A stretch of DNA of 64,000 nt, from assembly GCF_008065375.1 (NCBI RefSeq), contig NZ_VJYI01000003.1:372001-436000 (forward strand). Reading direction: 5' to 3'. Shown in pieces: positions 1 through 8,288 of the stretch (its first letter is position 1; every line of letters starts with the position of its first letter). Under the pieces are notes generated by a model. It made no database searches and was not told where the DNA came from. It worked only from the letters and a program-made list of their open reading frames with translations. A program made the position numbers and the translations under genes. Source of the stretch: Nonomuraea sp. SYSU D8015. Its GTDB lineage: Bacteria; Actinomycetota; Actinomycetes; Streptosporangiales; Streptosporangiaceae.

Positions 1-493
1 CGGCCGTCCTGGCGATGCCGAAATCGGTGAGCACGACCGTCCCGTCGGGGCGGATCATGAGGTTGCCGGGTTTGACATCCCGGTGCACGATGCCGGCCTC
101 GTGCGCCGCCTGGAGCGCCGCGGCGGCCTGCGCGACCAGGTCCATCGTCGGCCCGGCGGCGATCCGCCCCCGGCGGGACAGCAGCAGGTGGAGCGGCTCG
201 CCGTCGAGGTACTGCATGACCAGGTACGGCGTGCGCCTCCCGGGCATCTCGGCGATCCCGTAGTCGAACACGGCCACCACGCCGGGATGGTCCACGGTGG
301 CCATGGAGCGGGCCTCGGCGTGGAAGCGGGCCGCGAACTCGGGGTCGCCGTCCAGCCCCGCCCGTACCGTCTTGACCGCGACCACCCGGTCGAGCAGCGT
401 GTCACGGGCGCGCCACACCTCGCCGTGCCCACCGCTGCCCAGCCGCGACAACAGGTGGTAGCGGCCCGCCAGCGCCGTCTCCGGACCGATCAT
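1..493 (-). CDS. Serine/threonine protein kinase, N-terminal part (runs off the left edge)
   Basis: This is the amino-terminal 164 residues of an eukaryotic-like (Hanks-type) Ser/Thr kinase, a PknB-like signalling enzyme that transfers ATP phosphate to protein Ser/Thr. Visible elements in order are the glycine-rich loop (LGSGGHGEVW, about residues 18-27), the VAVK lysine (K41), the catalytic loop HRDVKPGN (D139) and the metal-binding DFG at 157-159. The kinase fold is therefore complete up to the activation segment, where the window ends; any membrane segment or PASTA sensor would lie outside. The ATG at 493 puts residue 1 about ten residues before the kinase domain begins. No convincing Shine-Dalgarno sequence was found. 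It is divergent from the oxidoreductase unit at 689. Family is certain; substrate is unknown. Confidence 0.93.
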   Translation of the reverse strand, partial: MIGPETALAGRYHLLSRLGSGGHGEVWRARDTLLDRVVAVKTVRAGLDGDPEFAARFHAEARSMATVDHPGVVAVFDYGIAEMPGRRTPYLVMQYLDGEPLHLLLSRRGRIAAGPTMDLVAQAAAALQAAHEAGIVHRDVKPGNLMIRPDGTVVLTDFGIARTA

Positions 494-665
494 GTTCGCG
501 TGGCCGCCCTTCGCTCCGATGTAGAGAGCCCGTTCAAAAAAGACGTGCGACGGCGGCCACTGGTTCGATGATCCGCCAGATTTCGCCCGGCGCTCCAGCC
601 GAGGCGGTCGCCGGCGCCTCACGACAGGCCCGGCGAACCTGTGAGATCGCACCTATACAGCAAAC

Positions 666-682
666 CAAGCGCTTGCTACGCT
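666..682 (+). promoter_or_regulatory. CAAGCGCTTG palindrome overlapping a probable leaderless promoter
   Basis: A perfect 10-bp palindrome CAAGCGCTTG lies at 666-675, followed by a -10-like TACGCT at 677-682, seven bases before the ATG at 689. No ribosome-binding site lies in front of that ATG, so a leaderless transcript starting at or near 689 is likely. Palindromes of this type are common operators of TetR-family regulators of lipid and steroid genes in actinobacteria; assignment to that family is inference, and no TetR gene is adjacent. Confidence 0.5.
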
Positions 683-688
683 CCGGCC

Positions 689-1771
689 ATGGTCTCCACG
701 GTGATCTGGGGTACCGGCAACGTCGGCCGCGCCGCCATCCGCGCCGTCGAGGCCCATCCCGCGCTGAAGCTCACGGCCGTCGTGGTCCACGACCCCGGCA
801 AGTCCGGCAGGGACGCCGGCACCCTGGCCGGACTGGACCACGAGCTCGGCCTGGCGGCGACCACCGACGTGGACGCCGTCCTGGCCGCCTGCCCCCGCGC
901 CGTCGTGTACGCCGCCTCCGGCGACATCCGCCCCGACGACGCCCTGACCGACGTGCTGCGGGCGATCCGGGCCGGCGCCGTGGTGGTGACCCCCTCCCTC
1001 TACGCGCTCTACGACCAGCGCAACGCCCCGCCCGAGCTGCGCGAGCGGGTGCTCGCCGCGATCGGCGAGGGCGGCGGCTCGCTGTTCGTCTCGGGCGTGG
1101 ACCCCGGCTGGGGCAACGACGTGCTGCCGCTGCTGATCAGCGGCCTCGGCAGCACCGTGGACGCCATCCGCTGCCAGGAGATCTTCGACTACTCCGCGTA
1201 CGACCAGCCCGGCTCCGTCCGCGACCTGGTCGGCATGGGCCGGCCGATGGACTACGAGCCGCCGATGATCGCGCCGACCGTCCCCACCATGGTGTGGGGC
1301 GGCCAGGTGCGGCTGATGGCCAGGGCACTCGGCGTCGAACTCGACGAGATCCGCGAGACCGTGGAGCGCCGCCCGCTCGACGCCACGGTGACCACCGCCT
1401 CGATGGGCGAGTTCGCGGCCGGGACGCAGGGCGCGGTGCGGTTCGAGGTGCAGGGTGTGGTCGCGGGCGAGCCCCGCATCGTCGTCGAGCACGTCACCCG
1501 CATCCACCCGTCCTGCGCCCCCGACTGGCCGTCACCTCTCCAAGGGGACGGGGCGCACCGAGTGATCATCGAGGGCAGGCCGCGCATCGAGGTCACGGTC
1601 GAGGCCACCGACGAGGGCGGCAACCGCGCCGCGGGCGGGAACGCCACGGCCGCCGGCCGCCTGGTGAACGCCATCGACTGGCTCGTCGAGGCCGAGCCGG
1701 GACTGTACGACGCGCTCGACGTGCCGCTGCGTCCGGCCACCGGCAAACTCCGAGGAGGCGACCGCCCGTGA
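689..1771 (+). CDS. NAD(P)-dependent Rossmann oxidoreductase, dihydrodipicolinate-reductase/DAPDH-like
   Basis: A 360-residue protein beginning MVSTVIWGTGNVGRAA, a Rossmann nucleotide-binding motif (GTGNVG, residues 8-13). The layout resembles the dihydrodipicolinate-reductase-like family that includes 2,4-diaminopentanoate dehydrogenase: N-terminal dinucleotide fold, a middle segment with the DPGWGND motif, and a mixed C-terminal domain. Family members reduce imines or dehydrogenate amines; the substrate here cannot be read from sequence. The frame is open further upstream (another possible start at 641), but 689 starts exactly at the fold and sits just after a -10-like element. Its stop overlaps the next start by GTGA, so it is translationally coupled to the AhpD-like gene and, by spacing, co-transcribed with the cholesterol oxidase. 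A role in sterol or lipid catabolism is inferred from those neighbours. Confidence 0.8.
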   Translation: MVSTVIWGTGNVGRAAIRAVEAHPALKLTAVVVHDPGKSGRDAGTLAGLDHELGLAATTDVDAVLAACPRAVVYAASGDIRPDDALTDVLRAIRAGAVVVTPSLYALYDQRNAPPELRERVLAAIGEGGGSLFVSGVDPGWGNDVLPLLISGLGSTVDAIRCQEIFDYSAYDQPGSVRDLVGMGRPMDYEPPMIAPTVPTMVWGGQVRLMARALGVELDEIRETVERRPLDATVTTASMGEFAAGTQGAVRFEVQGVVAGEPRIVVEHVTRIHPSCAPDWPSPLQGDGAHRVIIEGRPRIEVTVEATDEGGNRAAGGNATAAGRLVNAIDWLVEAEPGLYDALDVPLRPATGKLRGGDRP

Positions 1772-2274
1772 TCATCGACATCCCCGAGGGCAAGGACCCC
1801 ATCGCGTACGTGTGGGGCGAGATGGTCCCCGGCATCGGCACCGCGGCCTCGAACTTCTCGCTGTCCGTGTACGCGGACACGACGCTGGGCCTGCGCGAGT
1901 TCGAGGCCGCGCGGCTGCGGATCGCCCAGCTCAACGGATGCGTGTTCTGCCTCGACTGGCGTACCGAGCGGGACGGGCAGAAGGTCGAGGACGGCTTCGC
2001 CGACGCCGTGGCCGAGTGGCGCACCACGGACGCCTTCGACGAGCGCACCCGCCTGGCCGCCGAGTACGCCGAGCGGTACGCCCTGGACCACCACGGCCTG
2101 GACGAGGAGTTCTGGGCGCGGATGACCGCGCACTACAGCCACGCCGAGATCGTGGAGCTGAGCATGAGCATCGGCTCCTGGTGGGCGTTCGGCCGGCTCA
2201 ACCGCGTGCTGGGCCTGGACACCGCCTGCGTGCTGCCCGGCGGCGGTCCGTCGCCCGCCGGCGAGCGTCGATGA
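1768..2274 (+). CDS. Carboxymuconolactone decarboxylase / AhpD-like protein
   Basis: A 168-residue protein of the CMD/AhpD superfamily. The family signature is visible as NGCVFCLDWR, giving the redox pair C58 and C61 on the characteristic helix. Members with this CxxC act as thiol-dependent peroxidases or are found beside oxidative catabolic enzymes. The GTG start at 1768 overlaps the preceding TGA (GTGA) and has GAGGAGG at 1752-1758 as its ribosome-binding site. The next gene, cholesterol oxidase, starts 13 bases after the stop. Because cholesterol oxidase makes H2O2, a peroxidase-like partner is plausible, but this protein has no signal peptide whereas the oxidase carries one, so a direct partnership is only inference. 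Confidence 0.82.
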   Translation: MIIDIPEGKDPIAYVWGEMVPGIGTAASNFSLSVYADTTLGLREFEAARLRIAQLNGCVFCLDWRTERDGQKVEDGFADAVAEWRTTDAFDERTRLAAEYAERYALDHHGLDEEFWARMTAHYSHAEIVELSMSIGSWWAFGRLNRVLGLDTACVLPGGGPSPAGERR

Positions 2275-2287
2275 GAGGGAGGATCCC

Positions 2288-3889
2288 ATGAGCGACGACA
2301 TCTCTCGGCGTGGCTTCATCACCGGAGCCGGCTCCGTCCTGGGCGTCGCGGCCCTCGGCGCCGGCGCCACCCCGGCGCGCGCCGCCGCGCCGATCGCCGA
2401 CGGTGCGCACGTCCCGGTCCTGGTGATCGGCACCGGGTACGGCGGCTCCGTGGCGGCGCTCCGCCTGGCCCAGGCGGGCGTGAACGTCCACATGATCGAG
2501 ATGGGCATGGCCTGGGACACGCCGGGCCCCGACGGCAAGATCTTCTGCAACACGCGGGAGCCGGACTACCGCTCGTACTGGCTGCGCACCAGGACCAAGG
2601 CGCCGCTCAACTACTTCCTCGGTTTCCCGATCGACCGGGACATCCCGCGCCACACCGGTGTCCTGGACGCTGAGGAGTTCGGCGGGATCACCGTCTACCA
2701 GGGCCGCGGCGTCGGCGGCGGGTCGCTGGTCAACGGCGGCATGGCGGTCACGCCCAAACGCGAGAACTTCGGCTCCGTGCTCCCGTCGGTGAACGCCGAC
2801 GAGATGTACAACGTCTACTACCCGCGCGCCAACGCCGGCCTCGGGGTCGCCACCATCGACCCGGCCTGGTTCGAGAGCACCGCCTACTACCAGTACGCCC
2901 GCGTCGGCCGAAAGCACGCGCAGCGCTCGGGCTTCCCGTTCGTGTTCGTGCCGGACGTGTACGACTGGGACTACATGAAGCAGGAGGAAGCGGGCACCGT
3001 CACCAAGTCGGCGCTGGCCGGCGAGATCCTCTACGGCAACAACCACGGCAAGAAGACGCTGCAGCAGACCTACCTCGCCCGGGCGAAGGCCACCGGCAGG
3101 GTCTCCGTCTCGCCGCTGCACAAGGTCACCTCGGTCGCCCCGGCGGGAGCCGGCCGGTACACGGTGGTCATCGAGCAGATCGACACCACCGGGAACGTCA
3201 CGGCCACCAAGACCGTGACCGCGGACCGGGTGTTCTTCGCCGCCGGCAGCGTCGGCACCAGCAAGCTGCTGGTCAGGTTGAAGGCCACCGGCGCGCTGCC
3301 GAACCTGAACGGCGAGGTGGGCAAGGGCTGGGGCGACAACGGCAACGTCATGTGCGGCCGCGCCAACCACATGTGGGACCCGACCGGCGCCAGCCAGTCC
3401 GCGATTCCGTGCTGCGGCATCGACAACTGGGCGGCCGGCGGCGCGTTCGCCGAGGTCGCGCCGCTGCCGACGGGGATCGAGACGTACGCGTCGTTCTACC
3501 TGTCGATCACGAACAACCCGCATCGCGCCCAGTTCTCCTGGAACGCGGCGGCGGGCAAGGTGGACCTGAACTGGCAGGCCGCCTGGAAGCAGCCGTCCAT
3601 CGACATGGCGAAGACGATCTTCGACAAGATCAATGCCAAGGAGGGGACGATCTACCGGACCGATCTGTTCGGCGTCTACAAGATCTGGGGCGACCACCTG
3701 ACGTACCACCCGCTCGGCGGGGCGGTTCTGAACAAGGCCACCGACAACTACGGCCGCCTGGCCGGATACCCCGGCCTGTACGTCATCGACGGGGCGCTGA
3801 TCCCCGGCAACACCACGGTCAACCCGTTCGTGACGATCACGGCGCTGGCCGAGCGCAACATTGAGCAAATCATTGCAACCGACCTGTGA
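2288..3889 (+). CDS. choD: Secreted cholesterol oxidase, GMC family
   Basis: A 533-residue FAD enzyme of the class-I (non-covalent FAD) cholesterol oxidase type, which oxidises and isomerises 3-beta-hydroxysterols to 4-en-3-ones with release of H2O2. The N-terminus has a twin-arginine signal (SRRGFITGAG, hydrophobic stretch, ARA-A cleavage near residue 33), so it is exported folded with FAD. The FAD motif GTGYGG is at 48-53; GRGVGGGSLVNGG and the C-terminal YHPLGG (H474) and VNPFVT (N512) match the catalytic His and Asn of Streptomyces/Brevibacterium enzymes, and FAEVAPLPTGIET carries the expected Glu region. Length is normal for the secreted family. A ribosome-binding site GAGGGAGG precedes the ATG. 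It is the last gene of the 689-3889 unit. Very secure assignment; choA is an alternative symbol used for the same enzyme. Confidence 0.95.
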   Translation: MSDDISRRGFITGAGSVLGVAALGAGATPARAAAPIADGAHVPVLVIGTGYGGSVAALRLAQAGVNVHMIEMGMAWDTPGPDGKIFCNTREPDYRSYWLRTRTKAPLNYFLGFPIDRDIPRHTGVLDAEEFGGITVYQGRGVGGGSLVNGGMAVTPKRENFGSVLPSVNADEMYNVYYPRANAGLGVATIDPAWFESTAYYQYARVGRKHAQRSGFPFVFVPDVYDWDYMKQEEAGTVTKSALAGEILYGNNHGKKTLQQTYLARAKATGRVSVSPLHKVTSVAPAGAGRYTVVIEQIDTTGNVTATKTVTADRVFFAAGSVGTSKLLVRLKATGALPNLNGEVGKGWGDNGNVMCGRANHMWDPTGASQSAIPCCGIDNWAAGGAFAEVAPLPTGIETYASFYLSITNNPHRAQFSWNAAAGKVDLNWQAAWKQPSIDMAKTIFDKINAKEGTIYRTDLFGVYKIWGDHLTYHPLGGAVLNKATDNYGRLAGYPGLYVIDGALIPGNTTVNPFVTITALAERNIEQIIATDL

Positions 3890-3960
3890 GGGCTGGCACA
3901 CCGCCCCTTCGACGTTCAGGATGCAGGGGCCGGATCAACCATCACAGGAAGGTCGAAGCC

Positions 3961-4422
3961 ATGCGTTTACGTGCCTGGCCGACGCTGGTGGCCCTGGTCG
4001 CCGCCGGTCTGCTCACGGCTCAGTCCGCGGCGGTGGCCCAGTCGGTGGTGCCGTTCCACGCCGACTCGGGGGATTCCTGCCGACGCGGGCTCACGGAGGG
4101 GAGCCTGGAATGGGTGGAGGGGCCGGTCATCCGTCCGACGGTCCGGGTCGAGGGCTATCTGTCCGATGAGGCACATCCCTCGATCTGCCAGAACAGGGAC
4201 GGGATGTACTCCACCGCCACCTTCACCGCCTACAACGGCAGCACGATCGTCGATTACGAGACGTACAAGGCGGACGACGAGCAGGTCAAGTTCTCCTTCG
4301 CGCTGTCCGACCCGACGGGGGTCACCGCCATCGACCGCGTGGTCGTGGGGGTGTGCCGCTTCAACTCCTCCCCGATCGGCATCAGCTACTGCGGCTCGCC
4401 CGCCGAGTACAAGATGCCCTGA
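3961..4422 (+). CDS. Small secreted protein of unknown function
   Basis: A 153-residue protein with a clear Sec signal peptide (MRLRAWPTLVALVAAGLLTAQSAAVAQ, cleavage likely after AVA at about residue 26). The mature part holds four cysteines (in SCRRG, ICQNR, VCRFN and YCGSP contexts), suggesting two disulfide bonds and an extracellular location. No catalytic motif or known domain was recognised; small four-cysteine secreted proteins of this kind are common orphans in actinomycetes. The start is fixed by an AGGAAGG-like site just upstream and by the signal peptide. It stands alone, 71 bases after the cholesterol oxidase, and could be read through from it. Confidence 0.72.
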   Translation: MRLRAWPTLVALVAAGLLTAQSAAVAQSVVPFHADSGDSCRRGLTEGSLEWVEGPVIRPTVRVEGYLSDEAHPSICQNRDGMYSTATFTAYNGSTIVDYETYKADDEQVKFSFALSDPTGVTAIDRVVVGVCRFNSSPIGISYCGSPAEYKMP

Positions 4423-4604
4423 GCGGACAGCCGTCCGCGTAACGAGCCGAGCGGAAACGCCACCGTAACGTCCCCCACTCTCTGAACCCTGAATCCGCGG
4501 CTGGGGCGGGCATCGCTATGCTCGCCCCGGTCGCCGCTGTGCGGACACCAGGCCATCACGGTCTAGAGTCGGATCGGCGGGATTCCGAGCAGGGAGGCGT
4601 TTCC

Positions 4605-5408
4605 ATGGCACGTGCTGACACCGGCCCCGATTTCATCGAGGCGCTGGCCCGCGGCCTCGATGTGATCAGGGCGTTCCAGCCGGGCCGGCGCGTCATGTCC
4701 CTGACCGAGGTGGCGACCGCCGCCGGCCTGGCCCGGCCCACGGCCCGGCGCATCCTGCTCACCCTGCAGGAGCTCGGCTACGCCAGGAGCGAGCCCGGCG
4801 GCTACGCGCTCACGCCGCGGGTGCTGGAGCTGGGGGTGTCGTACGTGCGCTCGATGGGGCTGTGGGAGGTGGCCCGGCCGCACATGGAGCGGCTGGTGGC
4901 GCAGACGCGGGAATCGTGCTCGATCGCCCAGCTCGACGGATCCGACATCGTGTACGTCGCCCGCGTGGCCGTCCCCAAGATCGTCACCCTGTCGGTGCAG
5001 ATCGGGACCCGGTTCCCGGCCCTGCAGACGTCCCTGGGAAAGGTGTTGCTGGCCGCGCTGCCGCCGGACGAGGTGGACCGGGTGCTCGCGGAGCCGAGCC
5101 GCTCGGGCGTGGAGCCGCGCTGGCGCCCGGACGTGACTGAGCGCGACGCGGCGCTGCGGGAGGTCCGCGCCAAGGGGTGGGCGCTCACGGACGAGGAGCT
5201 CGCTCTGGGCATCCGCAGCGTGGCCGCGCCCCTCAGGGACGGGCTCGGCAACGTGATCGCCGCCATCAACGTCAACGCGCACGCGGCCGAGACCTCGGTG
5301 GAGCGCCTGGCCGAGGAGCACCTGCCGCTCCTGCTGAAGACGGCCGGCGCCATCAGCGCCGACTGGGCCACGTACGAGACGGTCCCCCACGTCACGATGA
5401 CGTCCTGA
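4605..5408 (+). CDS. IclR-family transcriptional regulator, PcaR/PobR-like
   Basis: A 267-residue regulator. It begins with the ALARGLDVIRAF signature typical of the PcaR/PcaU/PobR branch, followed by a winged HTH (about residues 20-75, SLTEVATAAGLARPTARRIL as recognition region) and an IclR effector domain. Members of this branch respond to aromatic acids such as protocatechuate or beta-ketoadipate, but the ligand here is unknown. The ATG at 4605 has AGGGAGG at 4591-4597; the frame is open upstream to 4518. A GCGGACA half-site at 4541-4547 resembles the palindrome in the divergent promoter at 8239-8254, so this protein is a candidate regulator of the aromatic-type cluster at 6.6-12.6 kb. That link is inference. 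Confidence 0.9.
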   Translation: MARADTGPDFIEALARGLDVIRAFQPGRRVMSLTEVATAAGLARPTARRILLTLQELGYARSEPGGYALTPRVLELGVSYVRSMGLWEVARPHMERLVAQTRESCSIAQLDGSDIVYVARVAVPKIVTLSVQIGTRFPALQTSLGKVLLAALPPDEVDRVLAEPSRSGVEPRWRPDVTERDAALREVRAKGWALTDEELALGIRSVAAPLRDGLGNVIAAINVNAHAAETSVERLAEEHLPLLLKTAGAISADWATYETVPHVTMTS

Positions 5409-5514
5409 CGCGAGCGCCGTGCCGGGCTGCGCCTTGTCCGGATTGTCGCCTCTGGTTACGCTCGAAGCCGTTTTGTGGATCACCACGTAGCGGATCGAAG
5501 CACGTGAGGTGCTC

Positions 5515-6453
5515 ATGCGCGTCCCGTCGATCGCCGCCCTCGCAGGGGCGGCCGCACTCCTGCTCACCGCCACCGCTCCCAGCTCCGCCGCCCTGCCCGG
5601 CGGAGCCCAGAACCTCGGCGACCCCGACTACGGGGTCTGCCGCGGCACCGACCCCCGTTGTTACCACGACTGGGGCAACTTCGATCCGGCCAAGGGCTAC
5701 AGGCTGCTCGTCTACAGCCGCACCGCCGCCTCCCGCCACGCCCACCTGGGCACCCCGCTCGGCGCCGGCCTGAACCCGCCGCTCAATGACGACAACGTCG
5801 CCATCAAGGCGGTGCTCAAGCTGGGCCAGGACAACGGGTTCGCCGTCGACTACACCGAGGACGTCACGCAACTGTCGGCCGCGAGTCGCTTACTCCGGTA
5901 CAACGCCGTGATGTTCCTCAGCACCACCCGCGACACCCTCGACGACGCCGCGCAGACCGCGCTGCGGCAGTACATCCGCGCCGGCGGCGGCTTCGTCGGC
6001 GTGCACAACGCCTTCGGCACCGAGTACAACTGGCCCTGGTACGAAGGCCTGCTCGGCAACGCCAACTTCTACGACCACGGCCCCAACCAGCCCGGCACCG
6101 TCGTCACCGTCAACCACCGCGACGCCTCCACCCAAGGCCTGCCGCAACGCTGGGCGTTCACCGACGAGTGGTACAACCTCATCCCCTATCCGAACCGCGT
6201 CCGCGTGCTGGCCGAAGTGGACGAGAGCACCCTGGCCCGAGGCGTGCGCGGCAGCCTCGGCCACCCCGGGCACGGTGACGACCATCCGGTCAGCTGGTGC
6301 CACTACTACGACGGCGGCAAGGCCTGGCTCACCACCCTCGGCCACGACGTCAAGACGTGGACCGACGAGCCGCTGGAAGGCGACCAGCACTTCCTGCGGC
6401 ACCTGCTCGGCGGGGTGAAATCCGTGCTGGGCATGGCCCCCTTCTGCCGCTAG
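5515..6453 (+). CDS. Secreted ThuA-domain protein
   Basis: A 312-residue protein with a Sec signal peptide (MRVPSIAALAGAAALLLTATAPSSAA) followed by a ThuA-like (trehalose-utilisation, class-I glutamine-amidotransferase fold) domain. Typical ThuA blocks are visible: GYRLLVYSRTAASRH, the RYNAVMFLSTTRDTLD segment, IRAGGGFVGVHN and the WCHYYDGGKAWLTTLGH motif near the C-terminus. Secreted ThuA proteins in actinomycetes usually accompany sugar-degrading or PQQ/glucose dehydrogenase-like modules; the reaction is not established. ATG 5515 is preferred over the GTG two codons earlier because GTGAGG at 5504-5509 is then well spaced. It is monocistronic, closed by a strong hairpin at 6466-6490. Confidence 0.85.
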   Translation: MRVPSIAALAGAAALLLTATAPSSAALPGGAQNLGDPDYGVCRGTDPRCYHDWGNFDPAKGYRLLVYSRTAASRHAHLGTPLGAGLNPPLNDDNVAIKAVLKLGQDNGFAVDYTEDVTQLSAASRLLRYNAVMFLSTTRDTLDDAAQTALRQYIRAGGGFVGVHNAFGTEYNWPWYEGLLGNANFYDHGPNQPGTVVTVNHRDASTQGLPQRWAFTDEWYNLIPYPNRVRVLAEVDESTLARGVRGSLGHPGHGDDHPVSWCHYYDGGKAWLTTLGHDVKTWTDEPLEGDQHFLRHLLGGVKSVLGMAPFCR

Positions 6454-6465
6454 ACCGCTTTCCGC

Positions 6466-6490
6466 CCCGCCGCCGAGGCCCGGCGGCGGG
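6466..6490 (+). terminator. Intrinsic terminator after the ThuA gene
   Basis: A perfect 10-bp GC stem (CCCGCCGCCG at 6466-6475 and CGGCGGCGGG at 6481-6490) with a 5-base loop begins 12 bases after the stop codon. There is no U-tract, as usual for high-GC actinomycete hairpin terminators. Confidence 0.6.
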
Positions 6491-6522
6491 ACCGCGGCGG
6501 GGCCCGGCGGCGGGGCATGGGG

Positions 6523-6588
6523 CAGCCGTCTCACCGCCGGTCGGCGCGGGCGCGCCAGCCGTCTCACCGCCGGTCGACGCGGGCGCGC
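6523..6588. repeat. Tandem duplication, two 33-bp units
   Basis: Two head-to-tail copies of a 33-bp unit (6523-6555 and 6556-6588, beginning CAGCCGTCTCACCGCCGGTC) differ at one base. They lie in the 198-base gap between the ThuA gene and the convergent amidohydrolase gene, where no gene is apparent. This looks like a simple local duplication. Confidence 0.85.
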
Positions 6589-6651
6589 TGGAATCCCCTT
6601 CCCCGAAGGACCTCAGCCGGAGTACGGCGGACAGGAGCGCGGCATCGGGGG

Positions 6652-8097
6652 CTAGAGGCGATGCGTCGCGTCGCTGCGGTAGTCGGTGTACGTGTACGGG
6701 TTGTCCAGGATCTTCGTCGCGGGAATGTCCGGATTCATGCCCTTCAGCCAGGCATCCTCGCCCATCTCCCCACGCAGATAGTCCACCGTCCGCTCGACCT
6801 GGCGCCGCACCGCGACGAGATCGACACCGATCAGCTCGTGCTCGTGCTTGACCACGCGCCCGTTGACCAGCACGGTGTGCACGTCACCGCGCTGTGCCTG
6901 GAACGCCACGTGCCCGTACGGATGGAGCAGCGGGAACGAGACGGGCGAACGGTCGTTCTTGATGAGCACCAGGTCGGCCTTCTTGCCCTCGGCGATCACC
7001 CCCAGGTCGTCGCGGCCGATCGCGCGGGCGCCGCCCAGCGTGGCCCACTCCACGACCTGGTCGGCGCGCAGGCCGCAGTGCGTGACGGTGTCGCCCTTGG
7101 CGTGCGCCTCCAGGTGCTCGCGGGAGCGGTCGGCGCCGAGCGTGGTGCGCATGGCGGAGAACAGGTCGCCGCTCCACCACACGCTGGTGTCCATGGACAG
7201 CGACACCGGGATGCCGTGGGCGCGGACCGCCCAGGTGGGCGGGTAGCCCTGGCCGGCGCTCTGCTCGCTCTCGGTGGAGACCGAGATGGAGCCGCCGGTG
7301 GCGGCGATGCGGTGGTAGGAGTCGGCCGAGAGCGACGCGGCGTGCACGTAGATGGTCTCGGGGGTCATGAAGCCGTGCTCGTACATGAGCCGGATGCCGT
7401 CGTCGCTGGTCGCGCCCCACACGCCGGCGTGCGTGGTGACCGGCGCGCCCAGCTCCCGCGCCACCTCGAAGGCGGGCTTCTCCGGGAAGGCGGGGTCGCC
7501 CAGCACGTCGAAGGCGAGCTGGAAGCCGAGCAGGTCGTCGCCGGTGATCCGGCGGTTCACGAAGTCGCGGAACTCGGGCGCGGCCGTCCACTCGGCGGGC
7601 GGCTGCTGGATGTTGCCGTACGCGAGCACGTACCGTCCCGGCACCGCCTGCAGCGCGTCCACCGCGGCGTCGGCGTGGTCTGCCGTCCGCAGGCCGTGCG
7701 ACCAGTCGACGACGGTGGTGACGCCGGCGTCGAGGGCTTCGATCGCGGCCAGGGTGTTGCCCGCGTGCACGTCCTCGGGCCGGAACAGCTTGCCGTGCTC
7801 CAGGTAGAACCAGACGAAGTACTGCGTGAGCGTCCAGTCGGCGCCGTAGCCGCGCAACGCGGTCTGCCACATGTGCCGGTGAGTGTCGATCATGCCGGGC
7901 ATGACGATGCCGCCGGACGCGTCGATCTCGGCCGTGCCCTCCGGCACCTCCAGGCCGGGGCCCACCGCGGCGATCCGGTCGCCGGTGACCAGCACGTCGC
8001 TGCGTTCCAGCACCGTGCGCCGGCCGTCGATCGGCAGCACCGTGCCGCCGCGCAGCACCACAGGCCGTCCGGCCTCGAATTCAGTCCGCTCGCTCAT
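6652..8097 (-). CDS. Amidohydrolase (AtzA/TrzN/SsnA-type metal-dependent hydrolase)
   Basis: A 481-residue amidohydrolase-superfamily enzyme. It shows the N-terminal beta-sandwich strand pair, the metal motif DTHRHMWQT (H73, H75), further metal/catalytic histidines in TTHAGVWG and YVHAASLS, the catalytic aspartate in SLSMDTSVWW, and the C-terminal LGVIAEGKKADLVLI signature of deaminase/chlorohydrolase-like members. Such enzymes deaminate or dechlorinate heterocycles or open rings; the substrate cannot be read here. The ATG at 8097 has GGTGAGGAG upstream; an in-frame start five codons earlier is less well placed. It is divergent from the CaiB-citryl-lyase-LigBA-MDR unit, across a region with an inverted-repeat operator, so it probably belongs to the same pathway. 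Confidence 0.86.
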   Translation of the reverse strand: MSERTEFEAGRPVVLRGGTVLPIDGRRTVLERSDVLVTGDRIAAVGPGLEVPEGTAEIDASGGIVMPGMIDTHRHMWQTALRGYGADWTLTQYFVWFYLEHGKLFRPEDVHAGNTLAAIEALDAGVTTVVDWSHGLRTADHADAAVDALQAVPGRYVLAYGNIQQPPAEWTAAPEFRDFVNRRITGDDLLGFQLAFDVLGDPAFPEKPAFEVARELGAPVTTHAGVWGATSDDGIRLMYEHGFMTPETIYVHAASLSADSYHRIAATGGSISVSTESEQSAGQGYPPTWAVRAHGIPVSLSMDTSVWWSGDLFSAMRTTLGADRSREHLEAHAKGDTVTHCGLRADQVVEWATLGGARAIGRDDLGVIAEGKKADLVLIKNDRSPVSFPLLHPYGHVAFQAQRGDVHTVLVNGRVVKHEHELIGVDLVAVRRQVERTVDYLRGEMGEDAWLKGMNPDIPATKILDNPYTYTDYRSDATHRL

Positions 8098-8139
8098 CGA
8101 CGAACTCCTCACCGCGCGGTGGCAGCGGCTTCCGAACGG

Positions 8140-8260
8140 ATGTCCGCTACACGGTCATGTTGTTCGCCGTAACTCTACGATCGCCCGGAGCGCTGTCAAG
8201 ACTTGGGAGAGGTAGAGCGATATGCCAGAATCTCCATTGCGGACATATGTCCGCTGCACG
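8140..8260. promoter_or_regulatory. Divergent regulatory region with a 16-bp palindrome and repeated half-site
   Basis: GCGGACATATGTCCGC at 8239-8254 is a perfect 16-bp palindrome. The 14-base string ATGTCCGCTRCACG occurs both at 8247-8260 (overlapping the palindrome) and at 8140-8153, close to the amidohydrolase start. The two sites flank the divergent promoter region of the amidohydrolase (start 8097) and the CoA-transferase (start 8289). They look like operator copies for one regulator. The IclR protein at 4605 is the nearest candidate; a GCGGACA half-site lies in front of its own gene. Confidence 0.65.
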
Positions 8261-8288
8261 AACACGCCTGGCTTGTGAGGGAATGCTG

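Noticed and set aside
6523..6588. CRISPR-like repeat
   Set aside because: Only two directly adjacent 33-bp copies without spacers; a simple tandem duplication.
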